This document shows, piece after piece, positions 36,870 through 46,068 of a stretch of DNA of 64,000 nt (its first letter is position 1; each line of letters begins with the position of its first letter). The notes beneath the pieces were generated by a model. The model saw only the letters and a program-made list of their open reading frames with translations. It ran no database searches and was not told the DNA's origin. The stretch covers positions 40,985 through 104,984 of the forward strand of contig DCFX01000097.1 in NCBI GenBank assembly GCA_002314445.1, given 5' to 3'. This stretch comes from Treponema sp. UBA1793 (lineage in GTDB: Bacteria > Spirochaetota > Spirochaetia > Treponematales > Treponemataceae). Position numbers and translations under genes: made by a program.

Positions 36870-37670
36870 TCAGCCTCCGACGGCGGAATAGTTTTTCATT
36901 CCTGCTTTCCAAATCAGTTCTCCCAGTCCCCAGCATACGGCTATCCAGATAAGCTGTAATGCAATTCCGTTAAGTATCTGCAGGGGCTGCGCCGTTCCGC
37001 AGAGAATGGAAACGGAAAAATAATTTGTATACGAGAACGGAAGTATTCTAAAAAATATCTGCATGGTGTGCGGGAAAATATCAAGCGGAAAAATTCCGCC
37101 GCTTATGATATTTCCGACGAGGGAAATGATGAACAACACTCCCGACGATTCGCGCATCCAGAATCCCAGCCCGCTTACTGCATAAAAAATTGAAAAGTTC
37201 AGTACGAGCGCCAGACAGACGACCGGCAGAAAAATAACAAAACGAATCATGTTTATTGTGTGGTACACAATATATCCGCCTGCTATGTATATAATAAGCA
37301 GCAGAAATATGGAGCAGAGGATAAGGCTCGTTTTTTCTCCGAGGAATTCAAAGAACCGGTATAGTTTGTAATTAACGGGACGTACGATGTATTTTGCCAG
37401 TCCGCCGTTTTTTATGTCTTCATTTATTTCATAAGCGAAACCTGGAGATATGATTTTCGCAAGGAGACAGGCAAAACACGCATACATAATCATCTGCGGA
37501 AATGTGTAGCCGTACAGCACTCCGCCGGCAGCAGACGCATACATTCCTTTCCACAGAAAAATTTGTATAAACAGCGGAAAGAAAATGCTTGTAAGCCCGA
37601 AGTAAAAATTTGCACGGTACTGAAAGGCTTTCATGAGCCCGAGCCGGAATACCTGTTTATATGCTTCCAT
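36870..37670 (-). CDS. ABC-2 exporter permease (COG4587 type)
   Basis: The protein has 266 residues. I chose ATG 37670 (MEAYKQ) because it begins the conserved FRLGLMKAFQYRANFYFG region. This start overlaps the ATPase gene end by 14 bases, indicating translational coupling. About six helices are present. It should heterodimerise with the permease encoded next, using the ATPase at 37657. Confidence 0.85.
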   Translation of the reverse strand: MEAYKQVFRLGLMKAFQYRANFYFGLTSIFFPLFIQIFLWKGMYASAAGGVLYGYTFPQMIMYACFACLLAKIISPGFAYEINEDIKNGGLAKYIVRPVNYKLYRFFEFLGEKTSLILCSIFLLLIIYIAGGYIVYHTINMIRFVIFLPVVCLALVLNFSIFYAVSGLGFWMRESSGVLFIISLVGNIISGGIFPLDIFPHTMQIFFRILPFSYTNYFSVSILCGTAQPLQILNGIALQLIWIAVCWGLGELIWKAGMKNYSAVGG

Positions 37671-38637
37671 CTGTGCCTTTCCCCGTTGTGTACAGCATTC
37701 CGAGGCTTTCTTCCAGAGGCACATCCTCAACGGAAAAATCCTTTATGTCGTACGTATTCAGCAGACTGCTCACAACCGCATTTGTCTGTCCCTTATCCGC
37801 TTCCAGCACGGTCGTCCCGTTTTCCGAGGAACGTATTTTCCATTGCTCCGAAGGACTAACCGCATCAAGCGTCTGTATTTTAATAATTTTTTTGTTTGCA
37901 AGCCTGCTGTTTACCGCGTCGATTGCTCCGTCGTACACAATCGAGCCGTGATTGATTACGATTGTACGCCTGCACAGCGCCTCAATGTCTTCCAGATAAT
38001 GGCTTGTAAGCATCATCGTGATTTTTTCCTGTTGATTGTAATACTTGAGGAATTCGCGGATGTTTTTCTGTGCAAAAATATCAAGGCCGATTGTCGGCTC
38101 GTCAAGAAACAGGACTTTCGGTTTGTGCAGCAGTGCGGCGGCAAGTTCCATTTTCATGCGTTCACCGAGGGACAGATTCCTCACCTGCACTTCAAGCAGC
38201 TGCTTTATGTCCAGCAGTTCCGTCAGTTCGTCGAGCGTTTTCGTATACTGGGCGTCGTCGATGTTGTAAATGCATTTATTCAGAAAGAGCGATTCGTTCG
38301 CGGGAAGGTCCCACCACAATTGATTTTTCTGGCCGAGTACAATCGAAATCTGCCGCTTGAACTCATTCTTTCCATCCCAGGGTGTGTATCCCAGAATATC
38401 GGCAGAACCTGCAGAGGGATACATAATTCCCGAAAGCATTTTTAGCGTTGTCGTTTTTCCCGCACCGTTCGGTCCCAGAAAGCCGACGATTTCGCCTGTG
38501 CCGATTTCAAACGATATTCTGTTGACGGCGGTTTTTGTCTCTGTCGTTCCGCCGAAAAAGTTTCTGATTGATCCTTTGAGTCCAAGTTCCTTTTTTTTGT
38601 AGACAAATGATTTTTCAAGTCCTGTGACGCGTATCAT
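37657..38637 (-). CDS. ABC-2 exporter ATP-binding protein (COG4586 type)
   Basis: This 326-residue cytoplasmic ATPase has Walker A GPNGAGKTT, Q-loop VLGQKNQLWWDLP (the QxxxWWDLP form typical of this subfamily), signature NLSLGERMK, Walker B VLFLDEP and H-loop LTSHYLED. A C-terminal extension of about 95 residues follows the ATPase core. The start follows AAGGA. It is the first gene of the operon. Confidence 0.92.
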   Translation of the reverse strand: MIRVTGLEKSFVYKKKELGLKGSIRNFFGGTTETKTAVNRISFEIGTGEIVGFLGPNGAGKTTTLKMLSGIMYPSAGSADILGYTPWDGKNEFKRQISIVLGQKNQLWWDLPANESLFLNKCIYNIDDAQYTKTLDELTELLDIKQLLEVQVRNLSLGERMKMELAAALLHKPKVLFLDEPTIGLDIFAQKNIREFLKYYNQQEKITMMLTSHYLEDIEALCRRTIVINHGSIVYDGAIDAVNSRLANKKIIKIQTLDAVSPSEQWKIRSSENGTTVLEADKGQTNAVVSSLLNTYDIKDFSVEDVPLEESLGMLYTTGKGTDGSI

Positions 38638-38689
38638 ACATGCAGTTCCTTTTTTATGGGGAATAGTATAGCATAAATAAGATGTGTGA

Positions 38690-40027
38690 TTACACCGTAT
38701 TTGTCAGATTCTGTACCCATTTATATTTTTTATAGTGAATCAGCACCGCAGGCAGTTTGATGAGTTCGTCCATATTTACGACGGCAAAAACTGCAATAAC
38801 CGGCCAGTGCAGAATGAATGCGGTTATATACCCGAGCGGTACGGTTACAAGCCACATTGTAATACTGTCGCATATGAGCCCGAATTTTGAATCTCCGCCT
38901 GCGCAGAATATTCCGGCCACAAGTGATGTATTAACAGCTTTTCCCGCCATGTAGCATGCGCAGGATATACTCATGCCCTTAAAATAGTATGCTGCCTGCG
39001 TGCTCAGGTCCATCGTCCTGACGATGAACGGAGAGAGAGCAAGCAGAACTAATCCCGTCAGAATGCCGCTTACAACAGAGAGCCGGAGAAGCGTATCGCC
39101 GTCTTTCCTCGCAAGAGAAAGTTCTCCGTTTCCAAGTTCATTTCCGATGATGATGCCGCCGCCGCTTCCGATTCCCATGCAGAAGCAGACAATCAGGTTT
39201 TTAACAATATTTACCAGCGCGTTTGCCGCCACAGCATCGGTCCCGAGATGGCCCATGATTACTGCGTACATGGTAAAACCGCAGCCCCATACAAGTTCAT
39301 TGCCGAGAACGGGTGCCGTATACCGCCGGAAACCTGTTGTCAGATTTTTCTCATTTCTGAAGATGTACGCAGGGCGGAAACGGATTTTGTTTTTACCCAG
39401 CGATTCTCCGACAGTCCAGAACAGCTCTATTCCCCTGCAGAGAACTGTAGCAAGCGCCGCACCTGCAATTCCCATGGCAGGAAGACCTGCCAGCCCGAAA
39501 ATAAACAACGCATTGAACAGTATGTTCAGCAATACTGCTGTTGAACTGATGATCATACTCCGTACCGCATGTCCGCTGTTCTTCATCGCACACAGATAAA
39601 TCTGCGAAATGCCCGACAGCATATATGATACGCCGACGATTTTCAGATACGTTGAACCCGATTTTATGAGTTCAGCATCGGAAGTGAATAGTGTCATGAG
39701 TGCCCGGGGGAATGCAGTTGATACAATAAAAAAAGCGGCCGATATAATTTCCGAAATAAACATGACATGAGCCGTGATTTTTTCTACCGCAGTTTTATTT
39801 CCGCTTCCCCAGTATTGCGCGACAAGTATTGTCATTCCTATGGTAAGAGCTGCAAGAAACAGGCTGTGGACAAACGTAATCTGCGACGCAAGTGAAACTG
39901 CCGAAAGCGTATTCTGGCTGAGTTTGCCGAGCATGACTGCGTCGGTTGCGCTTACCAGAGAGAGCATAAAATTCTGAAATGCAATCGGCAGTACAAGACC
40001 CGTCAGTTTTTTATAGAACAGTTTCAT
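38690..40027 (-). CDS. MATE-family efflux transporter
   Basis: This 445-residue protein has twelve predicted helices in two MATE halves; the second half starts near residue 235. It exports cationic drugs or metabolites by Na+ or H+ antiport. ATG 40027 lies inside the last codons of the acetyltransferase gene; GTG 40039 in the same frame is an alternative, and neither has a clear ribosome site, so expression is probably coupled to that gene. Its base composition matches its neighbours, unlike the second MATE gene at 58162. Confidence 0.87.
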   Translation of the reverse strand: MKLFYKKLTGLVLPIAFQNFMLSLVSATDAVMLGKLSQNTLSAVSLASQITFVHSLFLAALTIGMTILVAQYWGSGNKTAVEKITAHVMFISEIISAAFFIVSTAFPRALMTLFTSDAELIKSGSTYLKIVGVSYMLSGISQIYLCAMKNSGHAVRSMIISSTAVLLNILFNALFIFGLAGLPAMGIAGAALATVLCRGIELFWTVGESLGKNKIRFRPAYIFRNEKNLTTGFRRYTAPVLGNELVWGCGFTMYAVIMGHLGTDAVAANALVNIVKNLIVCFCMGIGSGGGIIIGNELGNGELSLARKDGDTLLRLSVVSGILTGLVLLALSPFIVRTMDLSTQAAYYFKGMSISCACYMAGKAVNTSLVAGIFCAGGDSKFGLICDSITMWLVTVPLGYITAFILHWPVIAVFAVVNMDELIKLPAVLIHYKKYKWVQNLTNTV

Positions 40028-40664
40028 TACTGGTTTCACCGGTCATTTTTTCGATGTCAGTCCAAGCCTCTTCGTCGAACTCCCGGTTTTTGTAGTAATA
40101 TTTTTTGTCTGCCTCTGTTATGGTACGTATAACCCTGCACGGGTTGCCGGCTGCAATAGCATTCTGCGGAATATCTTTTGTTACGACACTTCCTGCTCCG
40201 ATGACCGCATTGTCCCCGATTGTCACTCCCGGACAGACGACAGTGTTTCCACCTATCCATACATTGTTTCCTATAACAATCGGAATGCCGTATTCATATT
40301 TCGAATTGCGTGATACAGGATGTACCGGATGGCCTGCCGTATAGATTGCAACGTTCGGCGCAATCTGGACGTTGTCTCCGATTGTAACCTGTGCAACGTC
40401 GAGTATGACGCAGTTGTAATTGATATACAGATTCTTACCTGCCTTAATATGGAAGCCGTAATCACAGCGGAACGGCGGATTTATAAAAATGCATTCTCCG
40501 CTGTCCGGAATAAGCCGTTTTACTATGCTGCCGAGCAGTTCAAAATCTGAGGAATCGGCGGTATTCAGTTCCTGCACGATTCTGCGTGTTTCTGCCTGCT
40601 GCTTAAAAACAGCATCGTCCGAAATGTAGGGGAGACCTGCGTCTCTGCGTGTTATATTATCCAT
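40011..40664 (-). CDS. Hexapeptide-repeat O-acetyltransferase (maltose/galactoside type)
   Basis: This 217-residue cytoplasmic acyl-CoA transferase has a left-handed beta-helix made of [LIV]-G-x4 hexapeptides. The FINPPFRCDYGFHIKAGKN and PNVAIYTAGHPVH blocks are classic for the LacA/Maa/NodL family, with the catalytic histidine in AGHPVH. The N-terminal mac-domain is shortened around RRDAGLPYISDDAVFKQQ. It probably acetylates a sugar that the cell exports or detoxifies. The gene overlaps the MATE gene start by 17 bases. Confidence 0.88.
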   Translation of the reverse strand: MDNITRRDAGLPYISDDAVFKQQAETRRIVQELNTADSSDFELLGSIVKRLIPDSGECIFINPPFRCDYGFHIKAGKNLYINYNCVILDVAQVTIGDNVQIAPNVAIYTAGHPVHPVSRNSKYEYGIPIVIGNNVWIGGNTVVCPGVTIGDNAVIGAGSVVTKDIPQNAIAAGNPCRVIRTITEADKKYYYKNREFDEEAWTDIEKMTGETSNETVL

Positions 40665-40766
40665 GAGTATCAGTATAATAGCAGTAACCCGCTGTCCGCT
40701 CCCATTTTTGGCGCTGTTTCTATAACAATCGGATATATGCGTTTTTTTATACTGAGCGCCTTTCTA

Positions 40767-42992
40767 TCATCCTGTCACTTCAAAATCTGCATGGAGTTCT
40801 GCAAGCGAACTCGATCCGACCCGGACATCGAAAGCTGCCTGTTCCTGAATCCACCGGCCCTCACTGGTACTCCAGTATTGGAGTTCGTCCGGACCTAGTT
40901 TGAAAGCAACTTTTTTTGTTTCTCCCGGTTCAAGAGAGACGCGTTCAAACCCCTTTAATTCTTCCATAGGACGTGAATCCTTTCCCCATTTCTGGTGAAT
41001 GTACAGCTGTACGACTTCGTCCCCTGTCATTTTTCCGGTATTCTGTACGTCTGCGGTTACCGTGAGTGAGCCGCCTGTTTTTATCGTCTTTTCCGACAAC
41101 GCGATGTTTCCGATTGTAAATGTCGTATAGCTCAGGCCGAAGCCGAACGGATATAACGGAGTAGTCGGGCTGTCCCAGTAGCGGGAACGGTAATCCGGGC
41201 TGCTTTCCGGTGCATGCGTTAATGTCCTGGCGTAATAGAGCGGTGCATGGCCGCTGCTGCGCGGGAAAGTCACCGGCAGTTTGCCGCCCGGATTTGCATC
41301 ACCGAACAGAATGTCCGCAACGGCGCTGCCGCCTTCGGAACCTGGTTCCCATGCTTCAAGTATGGCCGGGATATGTTCCGCAGCCCAGTTGATGCTCAGC
41401 GGGCGTCCGTTCAGGAGGACGAGGACGACGGACTTTCCGAGTGCGTAAACAGTTTCCAGCAGTTCTTCCTGACGTCCTGGTAAATCCAGCGACGCGCAGG
41501 AAGCGAATTCTCCGGCCATGTCCGCATTTTCGCCGAGTACCATGACAATCATATCCGCCCTTTCTGCCGTTTCTACAGCCGTTTTGAACGCTCTTTCAGC
41601 TTCCTCCGCCGTCTGAACCGGTTTCTTTTCTGAAGTATCGGACTCGCCGAACGGGTGGGGCGTCTGCCGGTAGATTTCCGGGCCGGGTGCATACGTCACG
41701 ACTGCATCCGGCAGTTTGGCTGTAATTCCCTGTAAAACGGTCACTGCCGCAGGTGTATGCCCGAAGACCATCCACGGCCCTTCAGTCGCTTCCTCTGAAT
41801 CTGCAAGAGGTCCGATAACTGCTATGTTTTTAAGCTTTTTGGAAAGAGGCAGGAGTCCGGCTTCGTTGCGCAGCAGGATCATTGAGCGTACGGCTGCCCT
41901 TTTTGCGGTTTTACGCTGGCCGGGCCGTGCTGTTACCCTTTCAAGCAGTGTTTCGTCGGTGTACGGGTGTTCAAAAAGACCGGACCGTATCTTGAGAGCC
42001 AGAACGGGGCGGACCATTTCGTCAAGTTCCTCTTCTGAAATTTCTCCGCTCCGCACCAGATTCGGGATATGCTCAAGATAGGAGCCTGATGCCATATCTA
42101 CATTCAGACCGGCTTTGAACGAACGCAGTGCGGCATCTTTTTTATCGCGGGCATGCCCCTGCGTAATAAGGTTTTTAACGGAAAAGGCATCGCTTACGAC
42201 AAAGCCGGTGAAATTCCATTCTCCACGCAGTATGTCGTGCAGCAGCCTGCGGTTGGCACAGGCGGGAACGTTGTTCAAATCCATATACGCGCTCATGAAT
42301 GTACCGACGCCGGCTTTGAGCGCTGCAAGGAACGGCGGAAAATAGACATTGCGCAGCTGTGTTTCAGGGAGATACACCGGGTCGTAATCACGTCCTCCGT
42401 CTGCTGCTCCGTATCCCGCAAAGTGTTTTGCACATGCGATGATTTGTTCAGAACCGGAGATATCCGTTCCCTGGAATCCTCTGACCTGGGCGGCAGCCAT
42501 CGCTGTTCCCAGAAACGGGTCTTCGCCCGCTCCCTCTACAATGCGTCCCCAGCGGGCATCGCGCGCAATGTCGAGCATGGGTGCAAATGTCCAGAGGAGG
42601 CCTGCAGCACGAGCCTCTGCCGCCGCCGCTGCCTGTGACTGTTCCGCAACAGATGGATCCCATGATGAAGCCATAGCGAGCGGAACGGGAAAAATCGTGT
42701 TATATCCGTGGATTACGTCGAGTGCAAAGAGGAGCGGAATGCCGGAAGGACTTTCTTCCACTGCAATACGCTGTAATTCATTGATTCGTTTTATATCGTT
42801 CAGCCAGAGTACCGAACCAGCCCGTCCTTCCCTGATATAGTTTTCCGGGCTGCCGCTTCCTGTCATCCATGGAGCTCCGCTGATCTGGGCAAGCTGGCCT
42901 GCCTTTTCGTCCAGGCTCATGCATTTTAAAAGTTTTTCGACTTTCTCTGTGACAACAGATGGCTGCGTGCCGTTTTCATCTTTTTCTTTCAT
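40767..42992 (-). CDS. GH3 beta-glucosidase/beta-xylosidase
   Basis: The protein has 741 residues from ATG 42992, which follows AGGGGGAG; the open frame continues 13 codons further. It has the GH3 N-terminal barrel with nucleophile Asp268 in GFVVSDAFSV and KHFAGYGA (KH motif) before it. The alpha/beta sandwich domain contains VIMVLGE-type strands and a Glu acid/base region, and a fibronectin-III-like C-terminal domain runs from about 620. No signal peptide is present, so it acts in the cytoplasm on imported beta-linked oligosaccharides. It stands alone with no importer adjacent. Confidence 0.92.
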   Translation of the reverse strand: MKEKDENGTQPSVVTEKVEKLLKCMSLDEKAGQLAQISGAPWMTGSGSPENYIREGRAGSVLWLNDIKRINELQRIAVEESPSGIPLLFALDVIHGYNTIFPVPLAMASSWDPSVAEQSQAAAAAEARAAGLLWTFAPMLDIARDARWGRIVEGAGEDPFLGTAMAAAQVRGFQGTDISGSEQIIACAKHFAGYGAADGGRDYDPVYLPETQLRNVYFPPFLAALKAGVGTFMSAYMDLNNVPACANRRLLHDILRGEWNFTGFVVSDAFSVKNLITQGHARDKKDAALRSFKAGLNVDMASGSYLEHIPNLVRSGEISEEELDEMVRPVLALKIRSGLFEHPYTDETLLERVTARPGQRKTAKRAAVRSMILLRNEAGLLPLSKKLKNIAVIGPLADSEEATEGPWMVFGHTPAAVTVLQGITAKLPDAVVTYAPGPEIYRQTPHPFGESDTSEKKPVQTAEEAERAFKTAVETAERADMIVMVLGENADMAGEFASCASLDLPGRQEELLETVYALGKSVVLVLLNGRPLSINWAAEHIPAILEAWEPGSEGGSAVADILFGDANPGGKLPVTFPRSSGHAPLYYARTLTHAPESSPDYRSRYWDSPTTPLYPFGFGLSYTTFTIGNIALSEKTIKTGGSLTVTADVQNTGKMTGDEVVQLYIHQKWGKDSRPMEELKGFERVSLEPGETKKVAFKLGPDELQYWSTSEGRWIQEQAAFDVRVGSSSLAELHADFEVTG

Positions 42993-43133
42993 TGCTCCCC
43001 CTGTAATTCCGCGTGAACGGTACATTCTCATATTACTATAGTACTGTCTGATTTCAGGGCGCTACCAGTTTAGTCGCAAAATCTATAACAATCGTATATT
43101 GAAAACAACCGGATACACATCTGCCTGATTACG

Positions 43134-43769
43134 TTATGATGCTGTCGACTGCAGGAGCATGTCCAGCGAATACTGAAAGAGTTCAGCTGCCGGCATCGGA
43201 CGATAGACGCTTTTTTTGCCGGTGTCCGCAGATAGATATTTAACAAAATCGGTGAGCACGCAGAGAAAGGCAAATGCCGCTTTTACCGGATCAAGATCGG
43301 CACGCATAGAACCTTCTGCAATTCCTTCCTGCATGGATACCATGATAGTCCGGTAATATTCCATAGTTCTGCTTTCGAATACGGATTTCCATGTTCCTTC
43401 CGCTGCCGAATCCATAATAGAAAAGGCTCTGCTGACAAACGTCGTTTCAACAGGACTTTCACGGCAGGTCAGGAAAAAATCCTCACATGATTTTCTCAGC
43501 CATTCCAGCGCTGTTGTTGTCCTGTTTTGTTTGTCGGGGAGCGGCGCAAAATCAGTTTTGGAAAGCTGCCGTACAGCTACGGCGAACAGCAGTTCCTCTT
43601 TACTTGAAAAATATTGATAAACGGTCCGCTTTGTAAAACCTGCTGCGCGCGCAATTTCTTCCATGGAGGAAACTTCAAATCCTTTTTCAAGAAAAAGCCG
43701 CTCCGCCGTATCAATAATGCTTTTTTCGCGTGCCTTTCGTTCCATATCCCGTCGTTCTGATGTATCCAA
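43134..43769 (-). CDS. TetR-family repressor
   Basis: This 211-residue regulator has an N-terminal HTH at about 15-60 (FEVSSMEEIARAAGFTKRTVYQYFSSKEEL) and a helical ligand domain. The TTG start at 43769 has GGAG 8 bases upstream; ATG 43745 would remove 8 residues. It is divergent from the EFR1/DUF4345 pair. The interval between them holds a regular array of GTATAC hexamers, which is its most likely binding region, so it should repress its own and the divergent promoter. Confidence 0.88.
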   Translation of the reverse strand: MDTSERRDMERKAREKSIIDTAERLFLEKGFEVSSMEEIARAAGFTKRTVYQYFSSKEELLFAVAVRQLSKTDFAPLPDKQNRTTTALEWLRKSCEDFFLTCRESPVETTFVSRAFSIMDSAAEGTWKSVFESRTMEYYRTIMVSMQEGIAEGSMRADLDPVKAAFAFLCVLTDFVKYLSADTGKKSVYRPMPAAELFQYSLDMLLQSTAS

Positions 43770-43806
43770 ATTGGTCTCCGGATGTTGACATTAGTGCTTT
43801 TTTTAT

Positions 43807-43850
43807 GTATACCGAAGTATACTTAGTATACCTTAGTGTATTTAGTATAC
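43807..43850. promoter_or_regulatory. GTATAC operator array between TetR and EFR1 genes
   Basis: Perfect GTATAC palindromes start at 43807, 43817, 43826 and 43845, and a degenerate GTGTAT at 43836. Spacings alternate 10, 9, 10, 9 bases, so sites fall on one face of the helix. A TATAAT at 43856-43861 follows directly. Confidence 0.75.
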
Positions 43851-43874
43851 TCTGATATAATTATAGGAGGTTTA

Positions 43875-44639
43875 ATGACTAAAATCTACTACTTTTCAGG
43901 AAGGGGCGGATCGCTTCATACGGCACGGGAATTAGCCCGGCTGCTTAAAGCTGACAGGCCTGCTGCGATGACTGGTAAACACTTTTCCGGGCGCAGTATT
44001 CCCGAACAGGCAGATACGGTTGGTTTTGTTTTTCCCGTCATCAACTTCGGGGTGCCCGTTTCCGTCAGGCAGTATCTGTCCGCTTATCCGGCGGAGAATG
44101 TACCACGGTATGTATTTGCCGTTGCGCTGAACATGGGCATGCCGTGTGCAACGCTGACACAGTTTGAAAAAATCCTGCACCGCCGCGGTATGCAGCTGAA
44201 TGCAGGATTTACGATTGAGCGGAAAGCGCATGCAGCCGCAGATGAATCGCTGTTTCCTCCGCATATTACTGAAATTGCGGCAGCTGTAGAGTCATCGGCT
44301 GCCGTTGAATGGGAGAGGGGAAGTGTATCCGACAGAATTCTGCTTACGGGGCTGATTAATCCGGTGTCACGTTTATTTATCGGCGGGGAAGACCGTAAGT
44401 TCCGGGTGAGCGGCCAGTGTAATGGCTGCGGAACATGTATGCGTGTCTGCGCAGCGGGTAATATCGTTTTAAAAAACGGCCGCCCTGTGTGGCTTCATTC
44501 CTGCGACCAGTGCGGCGCGTGTTTTACCTGGTGTCCCCGGGAGGCTGTATCCGGTTCCTGCCTTGCAGCCCGTGCACGTCATCCCGAAGCAGGGCTATCA
44601 GCTGCTGATATGATGATTACCAATGGAGGTGTAAAATGA
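43875..44639 (+). CDS. EFR1-type ferrodoxin (flavodoxin-like domain plus two 4Fe-4S motifs)
   Basis: The protein has 254 residues from ATG 43875, which follows AGGAGG; the frame runs upstream to 43836. A flavodoxin-like N-terminal domain (YYFSGRGGSLHTARELA phosphate-binding loop, then VGFVFPVINFGVPVSVRQYL) is joined to a C-terminal ferredoxin domain. The ferredoxin part has CNGCGTCMRVC and CDQCGACFTWCP motifs. It is a cytoplasmic electron carrier of unknown partner. It shares an ATGA overlap with the next gene and is presumably repressed by the TetR protein. Confidence 0.86.
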   Translation: MTKIYYFSGRGGSLHTARELARLLKADRPAAMTGKHFSGRSIPEQADTVGFVFPVINFGVPVSVRQYLSAYPAENVPRYVFAVALNMGMPCATLTQFEKILHRRGMQLNAGFTIERKAHAAADESLFPPHITEIAAAVESSAAVEWERGSVSDRILLTGLINPVSRLFIGGEDRKFRVSGQCNGCGTCMRVCAAGNIVLKNGRPVWLHSCDQCGACFTWCPREAVSGSCLAARARHPEAGLSAADMMITNGGVK

Positions 44640-45037
44640 GTAAACTGTCTTTTAGAATTGTTTTGGGCGCAATCTGCGTTCTCTGTTTTTTTTCGGGCTG
44701 GCTCGGGTACCGGTACGGGGCTGTTAATTATTATTACGGACTTCCCGATAATCCTGCCTTTACTCAGGGACTGCTCCTGCTCGACAGTAATTTCAGATTT
44801 TACAACGGTCTGTGGTTCGGAATCGGTTTTATACTGATATGGATGATTATCAATGTTACGAAAAAAACGAATGTCATGTGGGGATTGTCCGTATTGTTTT
44901 TCATGGGAGGAATAGGACGTATAGTATCAATTGTAACATGCGGCAGACCGCCGCTCCTGTATATGCTGTTTCTTCCTCTTGAAATAGGTTTCCCGCTGCT
45001 CGCACTCTGGCAGCGGCATATTTCACTGAAGGTATAA
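44636..45037 (+). CDS. Small membrane protein, DUF4345-like
   Basis: This 133-residue protein has four hydrophobic helices, at about 7-25, 57-73, 80-100 and 105-125. The RFYNGLWFGIGFILIW and GGIGRIVSI segments match the DUF4345 pattern I know. It starts by ATGA overlap with the EFR1 gene, so the two are co-translated. No function is known. Confidence 0.75.
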   Translation: MSKLSFRIVLGAICVLCFFSGWLGYRYGAVNYYYGLPDNPAFTQGLLLLDSNFRFYNGLWFGIGFILIWMIINVTKKTNVMWGLSVLFFMGGIGRIVSIVTCGRPPLLYMLFLPLEIGFPLLALWQRHISLKV

Positions 45038-45110
45038 ACTTTAAAGACAAAAATCATAGTTTCCGGTGCTCCTGTTTATGCTATTATACTAGTATATTAC
45101 GGGAGACATT

Positions 45111-46028
45111 ATGATAAACCTGGACCTTATGAAGGATTCATCAGAAATCCTTCATTACAACAATCCTGCAATTCCCCTGTACATTTGTAAAGAAAGGATA
45201 TTTTCGTATTTACACCTTTCCGGCCTCTGCCACTGGCATGACGATATCGAATACATAGGCATGCGGAAAGGTCATATGGCGTATAACGTGAACGGTAAAA
45301 AAATTATGATTCATGAGCACGACGGGCTGCTTGTTAATTCCCGGCAGATGCATTACGGCTATTCCGACGACGGGACCGACAATGAATTTTATTGTGTCGT
45401 TTTCAAACCCCAATTGCTTGCTGCCAATCAGGAACTGCAGCACAAGTATATAGAACCGGTTATCGAAAACATTTCCATACCGTATTATTATCTTTCTGCT
45501 GCGGAAGAACCGCAGAAAAAAATCATAACAATTTTTGACAGTGTCATCAGGCTGAATGAGATTCAGGCAACGGGATTTGAACTTGCAATACTGAGCGAAC
45601 TTCAGATTTTCTGGACCGAGTGGTTCAAGCTGCTTAAGCCGTATTCCGAACTGCAGGGAAAAAAAATTGACAGGGATATTGCAGTACAGAAACAGATGGT
45701 GCGTTTTATTTATACAAATTATATGTCCCGTATAACGCTTGATGACATTGCCGCGGCAGGTTCCGTATGCAGGAGCAGCTGCTGCCGCATATTCAGACGG
45801 TATTTTAATAAAACTCCCAATGATTTTCTCAATTCCTACCGCCTCGAGGTGAGCATGAATCTGCTTCTCGACACGACACGGAATATAACGGACATTTCCT
45901 ATTCGTGCGGCTTTAACAGTCCGAGTTATTATACGGAAATATTTTCGAAGTACAAGGGATGCACTCCGACGGAATTCAGGATGCAGCATTCGCTTTTGCT
46001 GACACGCGGGACGGTATCCGTGCTTTAA
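45111..46028 (+). CDS. AraC-family transcriptional regulator (cluster C)
   Basis: The protein has 305 residues. A cupin-like N-terminal ligand domain (about 30-110, HWHDDIEYI metal/sugar-type motif and GKKIMIHEHDGLLVNSRQMH) precedes the AraC double HTH at about 200-298 (ITLDDIAAAGSVCRSSCCRIFRR and DISYSCGFNSPSYYTEIF). ATG 45111 follows GGGAG. It lies upstream of the cluster C kinase and regulator and adds a second sugar sensor that cluster A lacks. Confidence 0.88.
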   Translation: MINLDLMKDSSEILHYNNPAIPLYICKERIFSYLHLSGLCHWHDDIEYIGMRKGHMAYNVNGKKIMIHEHDGLLVNSRQMHYGYSDDGTDNEFYCVVFKPQLLAANQELQHKYIEPVIENISIPYYYLSAAEEPQKKIITIFDSVIRLNEIQATGFELAILSELQIFWTEWFKLLKPYSELQGKKIDRDIAVQKQMVRFIYTNYMSRITLDDIAAAGSVCRSSCCRIFRRYFNKTPNDFLNSYRLEVSMNLLLDTTRNITDISYSCGFNSPSYYTEIFSKYKGCTPTEFRMQHSLLLTRGTVSVL

Positions 46029-46068
46029 AATTTTTGTAATACGGGAATGTATGGTATAATCGTCCTGT

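Noticed and set aside
37633..38445. A 270-codon plus-strand frame opposite the ABC-2 ATPase gene
   Set aside because: It is the shadow of a gene with all ABC ATPase motifs, and its translation is low-complexity with no domain.
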